Shown: positions 1 to 12,216, counted from the stretch's first letter. The stretch: 64,000 bases of DNA from Septoria linicola (GCA_024114885.1 CP099430.1:496001-560000), one strand, 5' to 3'. The notes: generated by a model not told the origin, from the sequence alone. Made by a program: numbers and translations.

Positions 1-813
1 TCTACTTTAGTCGCTACGAACTAAAAGGCGCTTCTCTTATCTTATAGCTAAATACGTCGACTTATAAGAGCTCTACCTTAAACTTATTCTAGTAGCGTCT
101 CCTATCTAAGTTCGTATTAATAAAGCCTAAGCCTTATAAGCTAGGAGTCTTCTTACTTCTCTATAGCTGAAAATGCTAGCTATAAGAGAATATATTCGCT
201 ATCTACTAATAGAAATAATCTTGCTTTTACTATACTAAGAAAACCTAGTCTTTAGGCTCGCTCTCTTTAAAGACGCCTTTATACTTATTTAACTATTAAT
301 AAAGGTTCCTAAGTATCTCTTTATTATATAAGACTTAGTTAAGGAAGAGGAAGTTCTACTTATACCTAAACTCTATACGTAGCTACTACTAAATTAAGTT
401 TCTCTCTTTTACTAAGTCTCGGCCTTCTTAGCGTATCTTCTTTATATTATCGCGCTTTATACTCTACGCGTTAAGATACTTCGGTAAAATCTTAGCTAAG
501 AGGCGTTTAAAGAAGTTAAATATACTAATCTTTATTCTATTATTTACTTTCTCGACTTACTTAAGTACTAAGTCGATACTCTCCTTCTATTCTTATAGCG
601 TTTCTAGTAATAAAATAGCTTTAGTAGCGTTATTAAGGTTTGTTATACTAGTAAGAGGTCCGCTTAAGGCCTAGAAACTAATAAGAGAGCCTTCGCGATT
701 AGTACGAGTAAGCGCTATATCTTATATAGAACTTAAAGAAGCTATCTTTCGTCGTTTCTTTAGAGAATCTTATCTAGGTAGTTCTTATATAGGACTTCGA
801 ATAGGTAAGGTAG
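1..813 (-). mobile_element. Gypsy-A2, outer fragment (ORF3 part)
   Basis: This is the reverse complement of Gypsy-A1 at about 16,685-17,450, which is the N-terminal half of ORF3. It is the part of Gypsy-A2 lying beyond the point where Gypsy-A1 inserted; the rest of A2 resumes at about 20,201 after the A1 3' LTR. Joining ...CGAATAGGTAAGGTAG (ending at 813) to GAAGGCGAAAACGC (from 20,204) rebuilds the sequence found uninterrupted in A1 near 16,665 and in A3 near 49,190. It is heavily RIP-mutated and runs off the left edge, so the rest of A2 ORF3 and its 3' LTR are not visible. Confidence 0.9.
809..813. repeat. probable target-site duplication, left (GGTAG)
   Basis: The bases GGTAG precede the A1 5' LTR and AGTAG (20,200-20,204) follows the 3' LTR. 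They differ by one G-to-A change, the RIP direction. The exact right LTR end is uncertain by about two bases, so this could instead be a 4-bp GTAG duplication. Confidence 0.5.
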
Positions 814-1090
814 TAGTAAGGCAAAGGCCTACCTACATGCCGTGCTTAGCAGTTTTAGTATAAAAGCAAGGTAGCAGCTCGTTTCTAAGATAGAAATGTT
901 TACTCTACTTGATTAAATCAATGTCCTACGGTCCTAGTATATAGCTCTTAGTCCTAGGGCTACTATTTTGAGCTCGTTACTACTGTTTAATTAACGTATT
1001 ACAAGACTATTACTCTCCGAACAGGTCTTGTTCTATAGCGACCGCTCTTATACCTGCCTAGAGGGTTAGTATTAGGGTGGTTATTATCTA
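814..1090 (+). repeat. Gypsy-A1 5' LTR
   Basis: This 277-bp repeat matches 19,921-20,197 with about nine differences, all transitions, or roughly 97% identity. Its edges (TAGTAAGG at the start, TTATTATCTA at the end) recur in the other family-A LTRs at 30,919-31,205, 52,427-52,702 and 63,665-63,940. The termini TAG/CTA could be RIP forms of TGG/CCA. No convincing primer-binding site follows it. Confidence 0.9.
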
Positions 1091-2033
1091 TTAATAGAGC
1101 CGAAGGTGGAGCTATCTCTTCTCTCTCGTACCGGGACTAGAAGCGTAGAGGGTAGATAGTAGCCTTAAAGCGAGAACTAACGTACTATAAACATTAACAA
1201 GAGGCCTAAAAGAAGCCTACGTAAGAGGCGACTTAAAGGGCTATAATAATATAGAAGCCTCTAGAATATAGACGTCGCTCTAACCTAGAAAAGTTATAAA
1301 CCTCTAGTACCTCTTAGCACGGATCTATTTAGCAATTGTCGTATAGATAGTAAGGCGACTTACTATATCGGAGATTTACTTAGGGTCTCTATACCTATAA
1401 TAGTCTTCGATTAGACCTCGGTTTAGCGTGAAAACGCCCTCGTTTAGATAGCGTAGAGGCTATAGGATAGGCTAGACCCGTCTAGGCAATCTCGTATCCT
1501 CTAGTATACGGATCGCTTAGAATAAGCCCTAGTACGGTATTAGACGCTAATCGTTTAGCTAGGGGCACTAATTACGTCTAAGGCCCCGGACCCGGTATAT
1601 AGTATAGGCTAACGTAATATTATACTACTATAGTTACTTAGCGAATTACCCGAATAAGCGAGACGGACGCGCCTAGCTATAAATAGTCGAACTATGCAAT
1701 ACGACATGCCTTCGCTTATTAGGCACAATTAATATAGCCCCGGTATTATAATGAAAAGTTTAACGTTTACCTTTAGACGGCTAGGAAAATTTTAGACTCT
1801 TGTTTTTTAGTTATCGTTTTAAACGATAACTATATTTTATTTAAAAACTTGATTAAGGAGAGTATAACATACTCTTAGAACACCTTTGAACGAGCTCTAT
1901 AAGTAAATTAGTATCTATTAGCCAGCCTGAAATACTAGAGAGTAGCTTATCTAACTAGCTTAATAAGCAAATTCGAAGATTACTAGTAAAGCTACTACCT
2001 ACTTTTACTTTATTCCCTCTACTAGATAACGAC
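1091..2033 (+). other. Gypsy-A1 5' leader
   Basis: This leader lies between the LTR and the ORF1 start. I see no coding frame or tRNA-like primer site in it. It is richer in CpA/TpG than the rest of the window. In Gypsy-A2 the matching leader (30,394-30,918) lacks about 185 bases, equivalent to 1,515-1,702 here. The leader contains the perfect palindrome P1 at 1,808-1,832. Confidence 0.7.
1808..1832. repeat. palindrome P1, ahead of ORF1
   Basis: This is a perfect 25-base inverted repeat: arm TAGTTATCGTTT, one central T, arm AAACGATAACTA. It lies 201 bases before the ORF1 ATG. Related hairpins occur at 4,946-4,974 (P2), 16,201-16,231 (P3) and 19,774-19,798 (P4). The A2 copy at 30,369-30,393 is also perfect. 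The right arm alone forms the left edge of Gypsy-A3 at 40,535. Confidence 0.85.
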
Positions 2034-4766
2034 ATGTCTATAGAAGCGGAGGACTAAGGAGATACTAACCTTAACCCTAATACCGATATCTTTTAAGAAC
2101 CGAACTTAGGAGGTAGACTGTCTATAGCGTAGTTCTAGCTACTTATAGAGACTATCTAAGTAACCTAAAGCTAAAAGGTAATTGTCGCTTAGGTTCCGCT
2201 ACTACCTAGCTCGGACTAGAATCTCTTCTTTAATAGAGAGAACGTAACCGAGTATATTAAGCGCTTTAAAGTACTATATAGGAACTACGCTATCCTACTT
2301 ATTAATAATAATAAACAGCTTTACGAGAAGTTACTTGCTTAGGTTACGGTTGTCTAACGTAGACGATACTAGCGCCTTAATAGTTTCTACGACCGAGACT
2401 ACGCTAAGTTCAAAGAGTCGATTATTAAGGAATACCGAAAGTACGATAATATATATATGCTTAGAAACCGCCGCTATATAGAAAACCTTTATAAGGTTAA
2501 CCGTAGCGAGGATAATAATCTCTTAGAATACTTAAGGCAGTTCATACTCTACTCTAATACTATGCCTACTTCGTATATAGACGAGCGTTCTCGTGCTCTT
2601 CTATTTGTACGAGGCCTTCTATTTCGTTTCGGTAAGAGGCTCTAGGCCTATCTTAGGTTAGATCTTAATAATAAGGACTTAGATTATAATAAGCTCTTAA
2701 AGACAGCCTAGCGTTAGATTAATAGTAATAAGGACTTCAAATCAGAAGTATATAACGAAGGCAGTAGAGACGTCTAGTAGTTGCACGAAGTAGTAAAGAA
2801 GTCCGCTCTAAGACTAAACTCTAAGTTTAAGGCTAGAGAAACGGTAGTCTATAAAGGCCGTAAGCCAGCAACTATCGATAATATTACCGCTAGTATATAA
2901 GACCTTGTAATCGCTACGATTCGTCGACTTAAAGAAGGAGGCCTATAGCCGCTACGCCTATCGATAGGATAGTAGGCGAAGTCTCACGATTATAACTATC
3001 TATATATTCTAAGGCCTACTTATAGCTAGGAGATTTCGATTAACTTAGCTACGATAGATAATAGGTTAATAATTAAGGCCTATATAGCGATCGCTCTAAA
3101 GATTTCAGGTTATTAGATATATAGGCTCGAAGGCTATATAGCTATAAACTACGAGTACCTATAGTAGTTCGAGACTAAGGGCTTAATATATAGAGATCTA
3201 AAGACCGGTATTATATACTATAGAACGCCTCGCCTAGGTACGGAAAAGATATAGTACTACTAGGACAAGGAACTACTAAAGCTATTCGTATTAATAGGAG
3301 TATTAGAGTAGCGCTATAGGAAGATCGATCTTGAAAATATAGATCGTTTATTAACGCTAAGAGCGAGCTAGTAGAGGATAGCGAACAAGGTAGCTAGTAT
3401 TAACGGTCCCGTTAATATTAGTTAAGTCGCTTCTATTATATAGAAGGATCAGGACGATCTAATCGGCGCCTACGTAGCTAGAGATAGCGTAAAGACAAAG
3501 CGGAACCTAAACCCTTCTCGTCTAGTTAGAGGATAGCTAATAGGAGTATAGAAGCGGATTACGACCTAGGCTATAGCTACAAGAACCCGCGCTTACCGTC
3601 ACCCTCGTATTAAAGAGGTTAAAGATAAAAACCAGCCGGCTCCTTACCTTACAGATATAGGAGAGTTAGAGGATTCTTAAACTTAGAGACGTAATAACGA
3701 TAAGATCGAGGATAAGTAAATATACGACTACCTAAACGGTCTACTAGTTCTAGTCGCTTCTACGTATACTTAAAAGCGAAAGAAGGCTAAGGAGTCTCTA
3801 AAGACTAAACGTGTAGATAACTACCTTCGAGCTACGTACGCTAATAATAACGCTAACGTCTTCTAGATAGACAAAATACTCGAATCTAAGGTCTAGTTAA
3901 GCTTAGTAGAGATTATTCTCTATAGCGAGCGAGCGTCGTATTCCTTATAGGGTCGTATTCCGAACGATATAGATCTATATAAGAAGCTTAATAAGCTTTA
4001 TATAAAGAAGCGTGCGAATAGAGGTAGCGGAGCTAAGATTAGCGTATATTCCTTACTATCTAAAGCCTTTAGCGAGTAGGTAGAGGAGGAGCTAACGAAA
4101 GCTGTTTTAGCGACCGATATCAAGGCCTTCCGGGTTACTACTATAGCGATTAATATAGTTAAGCCTAGGCCCGCTTCCGAGCTTTATAAGCGAATAGATA
4201 ATATCCTTCTATTATTTAATAATATCTATTAAATTATTCTAAGTATCTACGTGCCTACGAAGTACGGCCCTCGAATAATAGCTTGTAAGTCTTTAATCGA
4301 CGAGGAGGCTAAGTTAATAATTATACCGATCGAACACGTTCGAAAGCTTTAAGTCGATATAACCTCTCTCGGTAATATTACTATAGGAGGAGTTAGAGGC
4401 AAGGTTACTTTTATTAGGTACTACCTAGAGGTACTAATCGATATCTTTAGCGTAAGAGTTACGATACTATTTCTAGTCTTACTAGTAAACGGCCCGATCT
4501 TACTTAGCTAACCGTAAGCGCGGCGTATACGCCTAGCTTCTAAGAACTATAATAATAGCTCTTAGGAAGGCTTAATTAGTACTCTAGACGGCTATATTAT
4601 TATATTTATAGGCTTTGATAGCCGTAGTAATATACGTACTATAGAACAGGTACTAGGAAAAGCTAGAGTGCCGAGGAACTAGCTCTAGTCGACGGCACGA
4701 GTTTAGTAGAGGCTCTAATACGTGTCTCGCGTCAAGATTCGATAGAAGTCGGTGTCCGAACTCTGA
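2034..4766 (+). pseudogene. Gypsy-A1 ORF1: gag with C-terminal protease
   Basis: One frame runs from ATG 2,034 to TGA 4,764-4,766 (910 codons), broken only by RIP-type TAA/TAG. TGA is not an expected RIP product, and A3 has TAA at the same place (43,473), so this is probably the original stop. The gag part is clearest around residues 65-210, with LNSFYDRDYAKFK and a stretch ending FVRGLLFRFGKRL, which resemble capsid-like regions of fungal gypsy gag. Near residue 750 SLIDEEAKLIIIP matches the retropepsin pattern, with the usual D-S/T-G-A reading DEEA here and DERA in A3, so the active site is damaged. I see no zinc knuckle. ORF2 follows after about 200 bases in another frame. Confidence 0.85.
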
Positions 4767-4945
4767 CTTTTAGTAATTATTAGCTAAAGAACATAGGGTA
4801 TACCGTCGAGGACTCTAGATCTTGTAATAGTAAGGAGTAGAGGGAGGGATTACAAGCTTTTCAAGCTTCTACTACCCTTTCCGTACAAGGTTTAGTAGTT
4901 AGAGGTAAAAACTCTACTTAGAGGGGTTAGCTAGTAGAACGTTTC

Positions 4946-4974
4946 GTAGTTACCTTTTTAAACGACAATTACGT
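4946..4974. repeat. palindrome P2, between ORF1 and ORF2
   Basis: This imperfect hairpin has left arm GTAGTTACCTTT and right arm AAACGACAATTAC and belongs to the same family as P1. It stands 180 bases after the ORF1 stop. The ORF2 frame can be read through it without a stop. Counterparts are at 27,222-27,249 (A2) and 43,664-43,691 (A3). Confidence 0.7.
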
Positions 4975-5914
4975 TATACCTCCTATACTATACTTTAAAC
5001 TATACTAGTAGTATAGATAGATAAGCGATTAGTACTAGTATTCGTTTACGGTTACCGATAGCTCTAAACTCCTAGAGAATCAAGTCTTTAACTACCTTAC
5101 GTAGTAGTTGTCGTATATAAAGGTAATCTACTTTAGAGACTATTTTATAGCGGACTTAATTAGATAAAGTACCTCTCTACGGTAATAGCTCGAGCTATTA
5201 AGACAGGTCAATTATAGCTAGACTCAAACATAGTATAACTATCTCGTAGTAGCGGCTATCGAAGGCAATATCGCTAAATTCAGCTAAAATAATTAACTTA
5301 AGAAGCTATTACTAGCTACTAGCGAAGCTAAGCTAGCTTGTACTAGCGAGCGAGACTTGTACTAGGGTATTAGGTACAGTTTTAACGATACTATATTAGT
5401 GTCTCAATTAAGCTAGAGTTCGAATTATAGAGGCGAATACTTGATAATTGCCCGTAGGAAGCTTAGAGAGGCGGAGCTAGCTATCTAAGAACCTAGACCC
5501 TACGACGAGGTTATTTCCGATAAAGTAGACGACGAGCTTAGTAAGGAGACGTATGTTATCTCGGCCGCTATTAATATAGTAGTGGAGAGAGCTCGTAATA
5601 AAGAGGCTACGAGGTAGCGGAAGCTAGATAATTATATTAGCGCCTATACTCTTTATAAGCGAGTTACTAACAAGATCAAACTAGTAAATACCGATATTAC
5701 TATAACTAATAGCTTAAACCCTAGCGGACTAAAGGACTAGCGACGGACTTATATTAAGAAGGAAGCGGCTATACTACCTAGTACTAGACCTTACGATAGT
5801 AAGTACCTAACTAAGAGGTTCTCGACGATCGAGCCTAGATTACGTCTTACGCCTAAACGGCTTATAAAGTTCAAACCTAATATGGAGCTACTACTAAAGG
5901 AGCTAGATTTGTTA

Positions 5915-5919
5915 TACTA
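5915..5919. repeat. Copia-1 target-site duplication, left (TACTA)
   Basis: This is a perfect 5-bp duplication with 12,217-12,221. Removing 5,920-12,221 restores the uninterrupted site seen in A2 (about 26,275-26,290, antisense) and A3 (about 44,630-44,650), and keeps the pol reading frame. Confidence 0.96.
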
Positions 5920-6196
5920 TGTTAAAAGTGGAGAGCGTGTTATATACTATATAATGTCAAGGAGAGTATAGCGTAGTAAAGAAGAATAGGGGATTAATCT
6001 TAAACTAACTTATATATATAGTATAGTAGTAATATGCTAGGAACTAAATACAAAGTTAATTAAGTTAGTTATCTAAGAAGAGAAGAAAGAGAAGTAAGAT
6101 GTACCTCTTACTAAGCCTTAGGTAGATGCCTTAGGCATCTAGAACCATGCCTAAATGTCTATGTCTAGACTAACTATCTAGGATATATTCTTAACA
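5920..6196 (-). repeat. Copia-1 3' LTR
   Basis: This 277-bp LTR starts TGTT and ends AACA on the plus strand. It is the transcriptional 3' LTR because the gene reads on the minus strand. Next to it at about 6,197-6,206 the minus strand reads GAGTAGGAG, a short candidate polypurine tract. Confidence 0.95.
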
Positions 6197-6205
6197 CTCC
6201 TACTC
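6197..6205 (-). other. Copia-1 polypurine tract candidate
   Basis: The minus-strand purine-rich run GAGTAGGAG directly abuts the 3' LTR, where the plus-strand primer of copia elements is expected. One T interrupts it. Confidence 0.5.
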
Positions 6206-6849
6206 ATACTATATAGTTAGATCTTTCTATAGATTATCTATAATACTCAAGTACTAGCCCTAATCTTAATTAGTTATTAAGTACTTACTTTTCAGACTAA
6301 TAACTAGACAGTACTAACTATTAATCTAACAAACTTTCTATACTACTATCTCCTATAAAAAGGTAAAAGAAATATCTTCTATAAGATCTTCCTCCTCTCT
6401 TATATAGGAGTAGATTGTTTAGGACATAGACTATCTAGTAAGTTGCCTCTATCCTTTCTTATAGCTAATTCTAATAGCTCCCTAGATTCCTTATAGCCTA
6501 GTCTCCTACTTAGTTATATTCTATATAGCTTCTTAGTTCCCTAATAGCCTTTAGGGTATACTATTCTTAGCTATAAGGATCTTATATCAAGCTAGGGAGT
6601 AGAGTAACTATATACTAGTAGAGGAGATAATAGCTACTATAGAGGAGGTCTTTAATATTAACTAGTACTTAGCCTTAGAGGGTATCTAGTTCAGCTAGGT
6701 GCTATATAGTAATATTATAGTTAGTAATAGGTCTAATATTAGTAAGAGTATTTAGGACTTTGTAAAGTCTAACTAAAGAGGAGTTAAGTAACTAAAATCT
6801 TTCTTTTAGACTCCTCTTAGTTCAACTCTAAGGCTTAGAGTTATCTTTT

Positions 6850-9800
6850 GCATATCTCTTATATAAGGCAGAGCTGCCTTATAAACTCCTAAAACTATAG
6901 TCTATTCTTTAGCTTAGTAAGACTATCTACTACTATCTCTTTTATATTTATATATTCTATAGAGATAAGTCTGTTCTACTAGAGCTTTCTTATAGTATTA
7001 TATAAGATATTAATATATTTAGACTTGTTATAAACATATAAGTCCTTAACTAGAGTAAGGGTAGCTTAGTTATTACCTTTTAGCTAAATTAGCCTAATTC
7101 TAGTAATAGTTTCCTAGTTACTAAGGATCCTTAGTTAGTAAGAATATTCTCCTACTAACTCTAGGCATCTAAGCTCTCTTAAAAGAGTACTAAGGAACTA
7201 TAACTGTTTTATATATACTCCTATAGCTATATATTTAGCTTCTATTATAGATGTAGCTATAGATTTCTACTTCTTACTTATCTAGGAGATTAGTATACTA
7301 TAAAGGAAGAAGACATATCTAAGGATTAAGACTCTATTAGTCTTGTCTATTATATAGTTAGAGTCTATATATCTAGTAAGACAGCCTTAACTATTCCTTA
7401 AGTATCTTAGACTAAGGTCTAGGTTTAATCTCAGGTATCTAGTTAGCTTCTTTAGAGCCTTTATATATCCTACTATTAGATTACTAATATAGGAGCTTAA
7501 TCTTCTAAGGGCAAATAAAATGTCTAGTCTTATAATAGTTGCAAGCTACATCTATATTCTAATAATAGATTAGTACTCCTATTTGTTATACCTTTTATTA
7601 TTTGGTCTAGTAGGCTTCAGACTTTTATAGCTGTCTATTAGTAAAAGAGTTAGTAATATAGTCTCTTAACCTATTCCTATCTTAGCTAGGTTCTCTTAGA
7701 TATAGTGCTTCTAGTTAAGTTTTAGCTAGCCTTACTATCTGTTTCTTATTAGTCTTATTCTAAGAATCTTGTCTAGTTCTCTAAGATCTTTGATCTTAAA
7801 GACCTTACTAAGTTAGTCTTTAAACTAGAGAATATCTTCTAGTCTCTCTATAGTAATAGGTATATTATTAATATAGATTAGGATTATTAGGTCTTTCCTT
7901 TTCTTATAGATTAGAAGACATAGGTCTACTTCTAATTATCTAAATCCTATTCCTTTTAGCTTTAATATATATAGCTGATTCTAGTCTCTTATAGCTTGCT
8001 TTAGCCTATAGAGACTCCTTAGAACTTATAAGACTATACTAGTTAGTAGGTTAACACCTAATAGTAGGATTATATAGATGTCCTTATATAGGGTACTCTC
8101 TATAAATACATTGTTCATATCTACTTAGTATAGAACTAGGTCCTTCTTATAGACTATAGCTATAAATCCTCTTAGAGTATCCTACCTAACTATAGGGGCA
8201 AAAGTTTCTATATAGTCTACTCTATACTTTTAGGAGAACCCTCTTATAACTAGTCTTGCCTTAAACTTTTTAATAGTACTACTAAGTTTTCTCTTAACAT
8301 TAAAGACCTATCTTAAGGTAACCAAGTTAGCCCCTTTTAGTAGGACTACTATAGTCTAGGTATTATTACTTACAAGTATATCTAGCTCCTTCTAAATAGC
8401 TTTTTACTAGAGATAACCCTACTTAAGATTACTTACTACTTCCTTATAGTTCCTTAGGATTAGAACCTCCTATTTATGTATTCCTACTTCTTTAGTAGTA
8501 GAGAATATAATCTCTTTAACTTCCTCTAAGAATTCTAAGTCCTATAGAATGTCTAGGTTAATAGAGCTTATAGCTAAGAAGAAAGCCTAATACTCTAGGA
8601 GCATTTCCTTATCTAGCTAACTATTCTAATCTAGCTCAAGCCTAATTAGCTTTAGCTTCTAGTTAAATCTATTAAGTTCTTAGGATACTTTCCTCTTTCT
8701 AAGAGTTTGCCTTAGGGCTGTCTACTTATAATCTATCTCTATAGTTTCTTAGGCAGAATTCTTAGATTCTTTCTTAACTTTCCCTTAGTCTAGGAATTTT
8801 CTATACTCTCCTATATCTTCTAGTAGAGGTGGAAGTTATATAAAGAGTTTCTTTCCTTCCTAAACCTATACTAATAGCTAAGAGGGAGGAGGCTTCTACT
8901 AGCCTGGACTAGGAGCACCTAGGGTACTCTTACTAGCTTATAGAGTAGGCTAGCTAATAGTTCTTAGCCTTCTAATAGGTCTTCTTTCTAGAGCTAAACT
9001 AGACAGATTCTTAATCTTAATATTTAAGTCTAATTCTCTACCTAGCTTATCTTTAAAGAAGATTATATTAGTATACTACTTAATAGCCTTTATATCTAGC
9101 TCCTAGAACTTCTATACCTTTACTATATTATTATAGTATCTAACAAATATAGTATCCTTTCCTCTATTTATTAGTTTGTTACTCCTTACCTACTAAGGCT
9201 ATACTCTTATATCTATATATACTATAGCTCTATATCTTTATACCTTAAGGTAGGAGACTATTAGTTTGATCCTATTAAAAGCTTTATTAGGTAAGAGCTT
9301 GAATCCTTTAATATTAGGTCTATTTAGGAGCTTGTTCCTTATATATACCTATACTTTAAGAGCTTCTAGCTAAAACTTAATAGGTATCTTACTTTCTTTA
9401 AGTATTGCTCTAATAGAGGCTTCTAATGTTTAGATAGACCTCTTAACTACTCTATTCTAGAGTAAATTATAGGCCTTAATTAGCTTAAGAGTAATTCTAA
9501 AGTCCTTCTCCTACTATTTAATTAAAGTAGTAATCTCTCTAGTATTATTAGCTCTTATAGACTTAAGAAGTGCTACTAACTGCCTTTCTACCTTAATCCT
9601 CTAGTTCTGAAGAGTAGTTAGTATATCTAATCTAGCCTTAAGTAGAAATGCCTATTTCTTTCTTAAGAAGTTATTAATAATCTTAAGCTACTATATGAAA
9701 CCTTTTACTAATAATAGTAATAGTCTATAGATATCTACTAATATAAGAGCTAGTCTTTTAGGTCTTCTCTTAATAGACTTGCCTAGGTGTTTCTTTATCT

Positions 9801-11440
9801 TACCTATTATATAGATCCTATACTTATACTCTTTCTAGTTAGGGATTAGAATTCTTTTCTTTAGGTTAGTAACTTTATAAAGGTTTAAGAGTAACCCTCT
9901 TCTAAAGTATATAAATCTTCTATACTATAGCTCCTACTGTTTTAGATCCTTCTCTAATAGGGTAGTATAGGCATTATTAACCTCTATAGGATTATATAGT
10001 AAGTAATATAACTTTTCCTATAGGAGAGGTAATATCTTACTAATAAATAGAACACCTCTAACTAGCTTGGTCTTTATAACTGTTTGGCTATCTAGGGAGG
10101 TAAGAGTGAAATTAGGCTTCTAGACTCTAAATTGCTTACTAAACTAATCCTATAATATAAGATTTACTTTAAGATTAGGAACAAATAGTACCCTATTAAG
10201 TAGAACTTCTCCTCCTAAGATTCCCTTTATCTATACTAGTCTAGAGTAGGTTATATAGAGGTATCCTCCTCCTACCTTAATCTATACTTTCTTTCTTAGT
10301 AGCTTTACTAATCTGAAGAAGGATAGTTAGTTAGTTATATAGGATAAGGTATAGGAATCTAAGAGCTATTCTTAGGGTAATAACTTGCCTTTAGCCTTAA
10401 TTATAGAATAGGCCAACTTATCTTAGTTATTATCTTCTAATAAGGAATTATTATTACTTCTAGAACTAGAGTAAGTTCTAGAATCAGAACTAGAACTAGA
10501 CTCCTAGGCTGAAAATCCTTTCTTTAAAAGCTTTCTAGACTTTTCTATCCTCTAAAGCTGCTTGCCTATTCTCTAGACAACCTTCTTTAGCTTATTATAT
10601 AATAATAACTTATAGACAGCTTTCTTAATATATCTAGCATTCCTTAGTAAGAAGGATCTTCTAGCCCTCCCTCTAAGGAATAATCCCTAAAGATCCTTCT
10701 AGTTCTTAGTACTGTTTCTCTACTAGAATAGTTTCTTAGTAGTAGAGAGGTTAGGATAATCTTTCAACTAGTACTTCCCTTTCTTATAGAGCTAGTATAT
10801 TAGTAGAGACTTTCCTTAGTAGGGCTACTTAGAATAGAATATAGCTAAACCTATATCTATCTTGTCTAGATTATCTCTTGCCTCTTAGGACTCAAGTAGA
10901 AGGAGAATAGTATCTATATTTAAGGATAGTTAGGTTATAATAGTATCCTTAGCTACTTAGTATAATATAGGTAGGGACTATAGGAGATGTTTTAGCCTTT
11001 TCTCTTAGCTCTAGTAGTAAGCTTCCTAAGGATCAATCTTAGTAATCCTCTTACCTAGGCCTCTAAGGTATCTCTATACTTTCCTAATTGTCTTATTAGG
11101 TAACATCCTAAATATAACAAACTACTTAATTAGACCTATAGTATAGGACTTTAGGACTCTATTATACTTGTTCTAGAGAATTACCTATATCTTAGCTACT
11201 AGTATAGTAATATACTATATCTCTAGCTCTATCTTATTATCTTTACTAATACTATATCTAATACTAAACCTATATACTATATTATCTTTTAAGAAGTATT
11301 GATTCTAAGTAATATATATCTAGAGACTAGTGTCCTACTAAACTATATATAGGTTCCCTCTAATAATTAGTTAGCTAATTGCCTAGAACTAGTCCTTTCC
11401 TTCTAGCTTGTCTATCTATAGCTTAAACTATCTCTTCTAG
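6850..11440 (-). pseudogene. Copia-1 gag-pol polyprotein
   Basis: The frame is read on the minus strand through RIP stops; both ends are approximate. Gag is at about 11,440-10,650. It ends in a zinc knuckle at about 10,753-10,800 whose CCHC residues now read Tyr (YQLYKKGKYQLKDY). The protease follows near 10,340-10,380 (LLDS then ITNQLSF). A GAG-pre-integrase segment lies at about 9,960-9,800 (YRRFIYF, then ILVDIY), followed by the integrase core to about 9,000. RT lies at about 8,400-7,600, with the catalytic YVDD reading YINN near 7,890. RNase H follows to about 6,900, with ISKK and SIATSIIEAKYIA, then DSLTK. The order and motifs are those of fungal copia polyproteins. It is inactive by stops and lost catalytic residues. 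Confidence 0.9.
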
Positions 11441-11924
11441 TTAGTTCTGTCTAGGATTAGAATCCTTTAGCTCTTCTTGTCCTCTTAGTCTATTATAGAA
11501 ATAGGTGAATAGAATAAATAATTAGTAGAATACTTCAGACTAGCTAAGGATTCTAGAGAAGAGTAATTTCTTATAGTAGGGAGACTAGCTCTAAGGGATA
11601 GGGATTCCTCGTATTTAGGAAATTACTAAGACTCAGATCTTTCTCTCTTAGTAGAGTTTCTGTTACTAGGTAGTAGGAAGGCTAAGTAGCCTCTTCTAAC
11701 TCTAGTAATACTAGGTACAATAGTAGAGAACTAGGCAGGTATTAATAAAGTAGAAATATACTACTATCTTATAGAGATCTTTACTAACTTATATACTACT
11801 AGGTGCAAACTAGCTTCGTTAGTAATATAGTTAGAGAAACTTCTAGGCCCTAAATGTTTTCTATAAACTATAAGGGATACAAGTAACCTATACTAATATA
11901 GGTTGCTCCTATTTAGTGCACAAA

Positions 11925-11939
11925 CCTAGGCTTATAACC
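11925..11939 (-). other. Copia-1 primer-binding site, initiator tRNA-Met anticodon arm
   Basis: The 15 bases adjoining the 5' LTR read CCTAGGCTTATAACC on the plus strand. Restoring one CpA gives GGCTCATAACC, which matches the anticodon stem-loop of initiator tRNA-Met. This is the internal, half-tRNA priming known from the Drosophila copia element. Copia-2 keeps a related sequence at 40,243-40,257. Confidence 0.75.
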
Positions 11940-12216
11940 TATTAAAAGTAGAGGGCGTGTTATATACTATATAATATCAAGGAGGGTATAGCGTAGTAAA
12001 GAAGAATAGGGGATCAATCTTAAACTAACTTATATATATAGTGTAGTAGCAATATGCCAGGAACTAAATACAAAGTTAATTAAGTTAGTTATCTAAGAAG
12101 AGAAGAAAGAGAAGCAAGATATACCTCTTACTAAGCCTTAGGTAGATGCCTCAGGTATCTAGAACTATGCCTAAATGTCTATATCTAGACTAACTATCTA
12201 GGATATATTCTTAACA
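11940..12216 (-). repeat. Copia-1 5' LTR
   Basis: This 277-bp partner of 5,920-6,196 starts TATT (RIP form of TGTT) and ends AACA on the plus strand. The promoter should lie here on the minus strand; I cannot point to a specific core promoter. Confidence 0.95.

Larger units (their letters stand above)
5920..12216 (-). mobile_element. Copia-1, complete Ty1/copia retrotransposon (6.3 kb)
   Basis: This Ty1/copia element has 277-bp LTRs with TG...CA ends (TGTTAAAAG...TTCTTAACA), 5-bp target duplications and one minus-strand gag-pol. The order is gag, protease, integrase, RT, RNase H, which defines copia. Its transcriptional 5' LTR is the right one (11,940-12,216). Its composition differs from the host gypsy: CpG is almost absent from the internal part, although it is frequent in Gypsy-A. 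The two LTRs differ at about 15 positions, all transitions. Confidence 0.96.

Noticed and set aside
1091..1115. Gypsy-A primer-binding site after the 5' LTR
   Set aside because: TTAATAGAGCCGAAGG does not match a tRNA 3' end I can name, and RIP may have altered it; not claimed.
2457..2645. ATG-started open frame of 62 codons as a separate small gene
   Set aside because: It is an in-frame internal piece of Gypsy-A1 ORF1 between RIP stops, not a gene of its own. The same holds for 12,763-12,960 (RT) and 19,256-19,468 (ORF3).
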